Shown: positions 59,846 to 64,000 of the stretch, piece by piece
How the letters are laid out: each line of letters begins with the position of its first letter
How positions within the stretch are numbered: the stretch's first letter is position 1
From: a bacterium
GTDB taxonomy: Bacteria; Zhuqueibacterota; Zhuqueibacteria; Residuimicrobiales; Krinioviventaceae
Reading direction: 5' to 3'
DNA length: 64,000 bases
NCBI GenBank assembly: GCA_029561455.1
Contig: JAKQIY010000059.1
Location: 85,321-149,320 of the forward strand
Made by a program: the position numbers and the translations under genes
The notes under the pieces: generated by a model
Told to the model about the DNA's origin: nothing
The model's input: the letters and a program-made list of their open reading frames with translations, nothing else
Database searches by the model: none

Positions 59846-62151
59846 TGTAACTCAAATTTAATTTTGCGTGAAAATTTTTGATTATTAGACGGTACCTGGG
59901 TAACCACTTCAAGTTCATACAAACCCGGTTCGTTTTTGCTAATGTCGAGCGCCAGGTATTCCGATGATGTGGTACTGTTAGCAAAACGTTCTACCGAATT
60001 AGCGGTTAACGGTTTCGTCCGTGAGAACAAATCGGTAACCCTTGACAACATGTTTTTACGTCCTTTTTCCAGTAAGGTAAAATTATAATTAATATTAAAC
60101 TCGGCATTGCGGCTGCCGGTATAAGGCAGGTTGTAGATTTCAAAATAAATATGCAACAGATCTTTTTTGTTGAATTTTAAATCGGGCCGGGGCAATATTC
60201 TCAAGCCGTTTCTGGTAAATTTATCAACCTGATTTGAGGGAGAAATGGAAGAAGCCAGCACCAGTGAACTCATTACCAGGCTGCTGCCCTGGTACGACGA
60301 TACCCCGGATAACATATTAAAAGCGCCCAGTTTATTCACCCCGCTGATTGCTGCAGTAACACTGACTTTGTATTTTCCGGGATTTACCCTGAATTTAAAT
60401 TCATCCAGCCAATACCCCAGAGAATCGGAGGCTTGTTTAATCCTGAGAGCCGGGATGGTCTTTTCATACTGATCAATTTTTTCCCAGTCTTCAGTATATA
60501 TACCACAACTTACCGATACAGTCCGGTCATTGGCATTTTTAACATCGTTCATGATTTCATCATAATCAAGCGAATAGTAAAATTCATAATCGGAAAGGCC
60601 GTCTGCATCCCGGAATGTGGAAACATAAAAAGGAAACTGTATGGGTTTAAGGCTATCCGGCCAGCGATGCTGGTCGGTATTCAGGCCGGTATAAACGGTC
60701 TCACGGCTCTTTTCGGCCATTTCTTGCTGCAAGCCGATCAATTCAACTTCGCTGTCCACCATCCGCAGCCGGCTAAATATAGGATCCCAGTTAAGCCGGC
60801 TTTCGGCCATCTCCGGGGTTATCATGGGAGTCAACCGCCAGTTATTGCCGGTGGCATCTTTATCGATCACAAAATGAAAGATCATCTTGGATTGAGTTGG
60901 CGAGGCATAATAAAGCCAGGATTCATTATCGATAATCCCTTCGCTGCCGTCGGCCGGCATGGGGCCGCCGGAGCCTTGCAACTCTGTAGCCCGGTCGTTG
61001 GGCTGACCATGGCGAATATAGACAAGTCCCTTGTCGTTATACCGGTCATTTAAACTGATTACCCTGGGAAAATCGAGATAATGTAATTTATCGGGGTTGT
61101 TAATCAGCGTACGAAAGCCTTCGAAGCGAAAGTTCTCATCGGCAAAAATAACCCGGCGGATATGCTCCCGAATCCGGTAATTAACGGTCGAAGCCGGTAC
61201 CGGATTACGTACAATCCACATATTTTTGAAAAATTCTTTTTTATCCGCTACGGTTTCGGTCAGCAGGTATGCTTCATACTCTTCGTCGGATAATATATAT
61301 TTAATATCCTCGAACATTAAACCGGCGTCCTGCAGATTGGTTATTTCATCCATAGCATGTTTGTAAAGCAGTTCAGCTTCTTCGGCTTTATCCTGCTGAA
61401 AGCGTAAGCGGGCAAGCGCCATACAAAGATAGGTTTTGGATAGAGGGCTATCATCCCGGTTCAGCAATTCCGCGAAAATTGTATCGGCCCGGGCATATTC
61501 TTTATTGCGCAGCCACGATTCGCCGAGGTAAAGACGTGCAAAAGGTTCCTGACGGCCTGCCAACCAGGCTCGTGCTTCCTCCGGCTTTTCTTCATACAAT
61601 AACAGGTCATAATATTGATATACTTCCGTTAATACGGTAACATTATCAGGCGTATATGCCAGTTGCCGGACGGCCAGATCAATGGCATCACGGTAATTTT
61701 TACGGTACCGCTGTAATATTGAATATTGAAAATTGATATCCCGGTATGAAGGCACATTGTCGATTACAGCGGTGAAATTATTTTCCGCCTTTTTCCAGTC
61801 CCGGTTGCGGAGCACGAAAGCTTTATATTTTCCGGTTTCGCGATAAGCAATGCCAAGGTAGTAATGCGCTAAAAGGTCATCAGCATCCAAATCGAGCGCC
61901 TTGTCCATCCAGTCTTTTACTTCTCCCCATTCTTCCTGCTCGGCTTCAATTTGGCCAATCAACTGGATAACGGTAATATCTCTTGGATTCTCATCATTAG
62001 CCTTTTTAAGGGTTTTCAAAGCACCTTTAATATCCCCTGCTTTATAAATGCTCATTGCCGTTTCGACCAGAGTTTCTGAAAAAGCGTTAGCTTGAATGAG
62101 CAGAAATCCCAGCAATAAAAACATAAAACTTTTTTTCAACAGAGCAATCAT
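59842..62151 (-). CDS. Exported TPR protein with GWxTD domain
   Basis: ATG 62151, with AGGTGA upstream, gives 769 residues. A signal peptide (FMFLLLGFLLIQANAFSE) is followed by ~8 TPR repeats (~20-280, e.g. DLDADDLLAHYYLGIAYRET). Next comes a GWxTD-type domain (DKGLVYIRHGQPNDRATELQ, ESWLYYASPTQSKMIFHFV) and beta-rich C-terminal modules (LGYWLDEFKFRVNPGKYKVSVTA). GWxTD proteins are nearly confined to FCB and Acidobacteria-like genomes. Function is not established; the TPRs suggest a periplasmic scaffold. Confidence 0.88.
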   Translation of the reverse strand: MIALLKKSFMFLLLGFLLIQANAFSETLVETAMSIYKAGDIKGALKTLKKANDENPRDITVIQLIGQIEAEQEEWGEVKDWMDKALDLDADDLLAHYYLGIAYRETGKYKAFVLRNRDWKKAENNFTAVIDNVPSYRDINFQYSILQRYRKNYRDAIDLAVRQLAYTPDNVTVLTEVYQYYDLLLYEEKPEEARAWLAGRQEPFARLYLGESWLRNKEYARADTIFAELLNRDDSPLSKTYLCMALARLRFQQDKAEEAELLYKHAMDEITNLQDAGLMFEDIKYILSDEEYEAYLLTETVADKKEFFKNMWIVRNPVPASTVNYRIREHIRRVIFADENFRFEGFRTLINNPDKLHYLDFPRVISLNDRYNDKGLVYIRHGQPNDRATELQGSGGPMPADGSEGIIDNESWLYYASPTQSKMIFHFVIDKDATGNNWRLTPMITPEMAESRLNWDPIFSRLRMVDSEVELIGLQQEMAEKSRETVYTGLNTDQHRWPDSLKPIQFPFYVSTFRDADGLSDYEFYYSLDYDEIMNDVKNANDRTVSVSCGIYTEDWEKIDQYEKTIPALRIKQASDSLGYWLDEFKFRVNPGKYKVSVTAAISGVNKLGAFNMLSGVSSYQGSSLVMSSLVLASSISPSNQVDKFTRNGLRILPRPDLKFNKKDLLHIYFEIYNLPYTGSRNAEFNINYNFTLLEKGRKNMLSRVTDLFSRTKPLTANSVERFANSTTSSEYLALDISKNEPGLYELEVVTQVPSNNQKFSRKIKFELQ

Positions 62152-62368
62152 TAGTTCACCTGGTTCTTTCATATTTGAGGATTATTAAAGTATTAATGTA
62201 ACTTGTTCAGTACGAGTTCCATAAATAAATTATATAAAATAAAAAATCAAAAAACAAGTGCGAAAAAAAATAAATTACCGGATAATTATTTTTCAGGAAT
62301 TTATCTGACAAAATTTGCATTATATTTATTCAACAGATATAAAACAAAGCTATGACAGGAGTCATCCG

Positions 62369-62995
62369 ATGGAATTAAAACAAGCTATAGAAAAAAGAAC
62401 CAGTATCAGAAAATTTACCGATGAACCGGTGCCAATTGACGATTTGAAAGAAATGGTTCGCTGCGCCGGGATGGCGCCCAGCGTAAATAATTCACAGCCC
62501 TGGAAATTTATCGTTATTACCAATCAAAATATACTTCAGGCAATGGTCAGAGCTGTGCAAATAAAAATTGATACTCTATTCCCGAACACAGCAGGAAAAG
62601 AAGCGGCTTTAAAAACGACATTGAATTCTTACTCGACAATTTTTGTTAATGCCCCGGCAGTTATTGCCATTGCCGCTTCTCCTTATGAGGCAGTTGCCGA
62701 TAAACTGCTGGCCAGTTCTTTTCTGACCCATGACGATTTGAACGACCTCCGCTCGTACCCGGATATTCAAAGCATCGGCGCCAGCGTACAAAATATTTTA
62801 TTAGCAGCAGTAGATATGGGATATGGCGCGTGCTGGCTAAGCGGCTTACTTGTAGCGCGGGAAGAATTGGAAAAATTATTAAAAATCGAGGACTCTTGGA
62901 AACTGGTAACATTTGTCGCCGTCGGTAAACCGACAGGCCAGCCCAAGCCGAAAGATAAAAAAAGTCTCGACGAGATTTTTTCGCTTGTTGAATAA
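62369..62995 (+). CDS. Nitroreductase-family FMN oxidoreductase
   Basis: ATG 62369 follows AGGAG; 208 residues. Family marks are IEKRTSIRKFTDEPVPIDDLKEMVRCAGMAPSVNNSQPWKFIVI (FMN-binding Arg/Ser/Asn), SIGASVQNILLAAVDMGYGACWLSG and VGKPTGQPKPK. It reduces nitro, quinone or related compounds with NAD(P)H. Stand-alone gene on the plus strand. Confidence 0.92.
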   Translation: MELKQAIEKRTSIRKFTDEPVPIDDLKEMVRCAGMAPSVNNSQPWKFIVITNQNILQAMVRAVQIKIDTLFPNTAGKEAALKTTLNSYSTIFVNAPAVIAIAASPYEAVADKLLASSFLTHDDLNDLRSYPDIQSIGASVQNILLAAVDMGYGACWLSGLLVAREELEKLLKIEDSWKLVTFVAVGKPTGQPKPKDKKSLDEIFSLVE

Positions 62996-63030
62996 CAATA
63001 ATGAACTTGCGAGCCCAGCAAATCTGTGTT

Positions 63031-63807
63031 TTATGGCATTGATTGCAATTCGATTTCAATAATCTGCGGGCGATGATCGGAATAGTCTACCGGCAGAACC
63101 CTGGCAGAATGTATATTGAAATGATGTGAGCAAAAAACATGATCTATGCGTAAAAAATCAAATACCAGAAAGTTAAAACGTTTCGGCACAGTATTGATCA
63201 GACTGCGGTATCCAAAAGTAGTTCCCAGCCCCCAACCGGCATGAGCAAAAGCATTATGTAAATAACGATCAAATACCCGGTAGGTTTTGCTATTAGGAGT
63301 ATCGTTAAAATCTCCGGCAAAAATTATCGGTTCATCAATAGGTAAAATACGTTCAGCAAGTATAGCGACCTCGGCGTCATGCCGTTTGGTGGCGATTTCC
63401 GCTTTTTGTTTAAATTGCGCCGGGGTTAAATGTCCAAACAACATCCCGGTAAAGGTGCTGCCGCTATTATACAAATGACAATTGAACAAATGCACATTTT
63501 GATCCTGCACTGTTATGACGGCATGGTTCAGGTTCATGTGCCCCTTCATATATTCGGTTGTAACATCATAATTATCCCTGGCCGTAAACGGTGTCCGTGA
63601 CAGGATCACACCCCCGTTGTATGTTTCAAACTTTTCCGACCACAACTGGTGTGGATAAATATCTAGTAATTCATTGCGCAATAAATCCCGATCCTGTAAA
63701 TTAATTTCCTGAATGAACACCACATCTGCCTTTTCGTGGCGAATCAGGTTGATTGTATCCTGCCGCATTCTGCCATACTGGCTTACCAGAATGTTATAAT
63801 TCATCAC
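63031..63807 (-). CDS. Endonuclease/exonuclease/phosphatase (EEP) family protein
   Basis: The 258-residue EEP hydrolase has motifs YNILVSQYG (Asn), ADVVFIQE (Glu), NCHLYNSG (His), FAGDFNDTPNS (Asp, Asn), LRIDHVF (Asp) and YSDHRPQI (Asp, His), so the active site is complete. The chosen ATG has no ribosome binding site and the frame is open 17 codons further upstream without another ATG. The first strand (IKVMMNYNI) may therefore start earlier from GTG or a rare codon. Most exported relatives carry a signal peptide; none is visible here. Confidence 0.85.
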   Translation of the reverse strand: MMNYNILVSQYGRMRQDTINLIRHEKADVVFIQEINLQDRDLLRNELLDIYPHQLWSEKFETYNGGVILSRTPFTARDNYDVTTEYMKGHMNLNHAVITVQDQNVHLFNCHLYNSGSTFTGMLFGHLTPAQFKQKAEIATKRHDAEVAILAERILPIDEPIIFAGDFNDTPNSKTYRVFDRYLHNAFAHAGWGLGTTFGYRSLINTVPKRFNFLVFDFLRIDHVFCSHHFNIHSARVLPVDYSDHRPQIIEIELQSMP

Positions 63808-63951
63808 TTTAATAACCGGGGGTTTTTCCCTGCCCAGATCAATGGTGGGTACTAATTGTCAGGCTACCCCCGAAAATTTTAAAAGGGAGATAGTATAAGT
63901 ATAGAAAAATAATAATCATAATAAGAAAAAAAAGCTTGTAAAAATAAAAAA

Positions 63952-64000
63952 AGGTTGCCTAATTATTATAGTTAGCGGACCATAATAAAGGAGGCAACCT
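63952..64000. repeat. Inverted repeat at the window edge
   Basis: AGGTTGCCT at 63952 and AGGCAACCT at the last nine bases form a perfect 9 bp stem around a 31-base AT-rich loop. The region 63808-63951 upstream is AT-rich and empty. It could be a hairpin or the end of an element continuing past the window. Confidence 0.4.

Overview
The window looks like chromosome from a bacterium of the Fibrobacteres-Chlorobi-Bacteroidetes (FCB) group, probably a Calditrichota-, KSB1- or Ignavibacteria-like lineage rather than a classical Bacteroides. The signs are a C-terminal NYPNPFNP-type sorting domain on an exported enzyme, a GWxTD-domain TPR protein, many exported lipoproteins and secreted glycan enzymes, a menaquinone operon, and the abundant 'cgaagcgag' and 'cagattacgcagatt' intergenic repeats common in that group. 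No rRNA, tRNA, phage, transposase or CRISPR array was seen, so the phylum call is an inference.

Layout. 1-2.2 kb: 3'-incomplete secreted beta-helix protein. 2.2-2.9 kb: nested palindromic elements. 2.9-7.8 kb: TetR regulator, membrane fusion protein and RND pump, with a perfect palindromic operator upstream. 7.8-12.2 kb: exported phosphodiesterase/LamG protein facing a GH3 glycosidase. 12.3-13.6 kb: a broken GxxExxY gene and 161-162 bp tandem repeats. 13.6-22.6 kb: exported proteins (tandem paralogues, an M28 peptidase operon, a SIMPL protein, an S74-chaperone adhesin-like protein), a GAF/HisKA_2 kinase, and a serine-hydrolase remnant cut by a MITE. 23.0-28.3 kb: two probable defence modules, an AAA-ATPase/DUF4276 pair and a VWA-PP2C-kinase (TerY-P-like) triad; the triad is visibly AT-rich. 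28.5-34.0 kb: menaquinone operon menG-menF-menD-menH-menB, fully overlapping or abutting, with menH apparently starting at AUC. 34.2-44.2 kb: Tat-exported sugar-isomerase-like protein, a repeat-dense gap, a 35-residue basic protein, a prolyl aminopeptidase, a methyltransferase, a GNAT, and a sugar uptake block (SSS symporter, tandem rhamnose-mutarotase lipoprotein, ABC binding protein and permease but no ATPase). 44.5-52.3 kb: a one-directional run of small accessory genes (VapBC, YgiT-type zinc finger, zeta-like kinase, RelE/ParE pair, orphan membrane proteins) separated by related modular palindromic repeats. 52.7-63.8 kb: anaerobic sulfatase-maturase with SEC-C tail, M20 peptidase, exported GH13 debranching enzyme, HEAGH protein, flavin reductase, methyltransferase coupled to a GWxTD protein, nitroreductase and an EEP-family hydrolase.

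Together the genes suggest a glycan- and peptide-degrading, menaquinone-respiring organism. The exported GH3, GH13, beta-helix and mutarotase proteins work outside the cytoplasm and feed sugar transporters. Two accessory islands (23-28 kb and 45-52 kb) carry defence and toxin-antitoxin functions. The best candidate for an under-described system is the AAA/DUF4276 pair plus TerY-P-like triad; the modular repeats around the toxin-antitoxin run come second.
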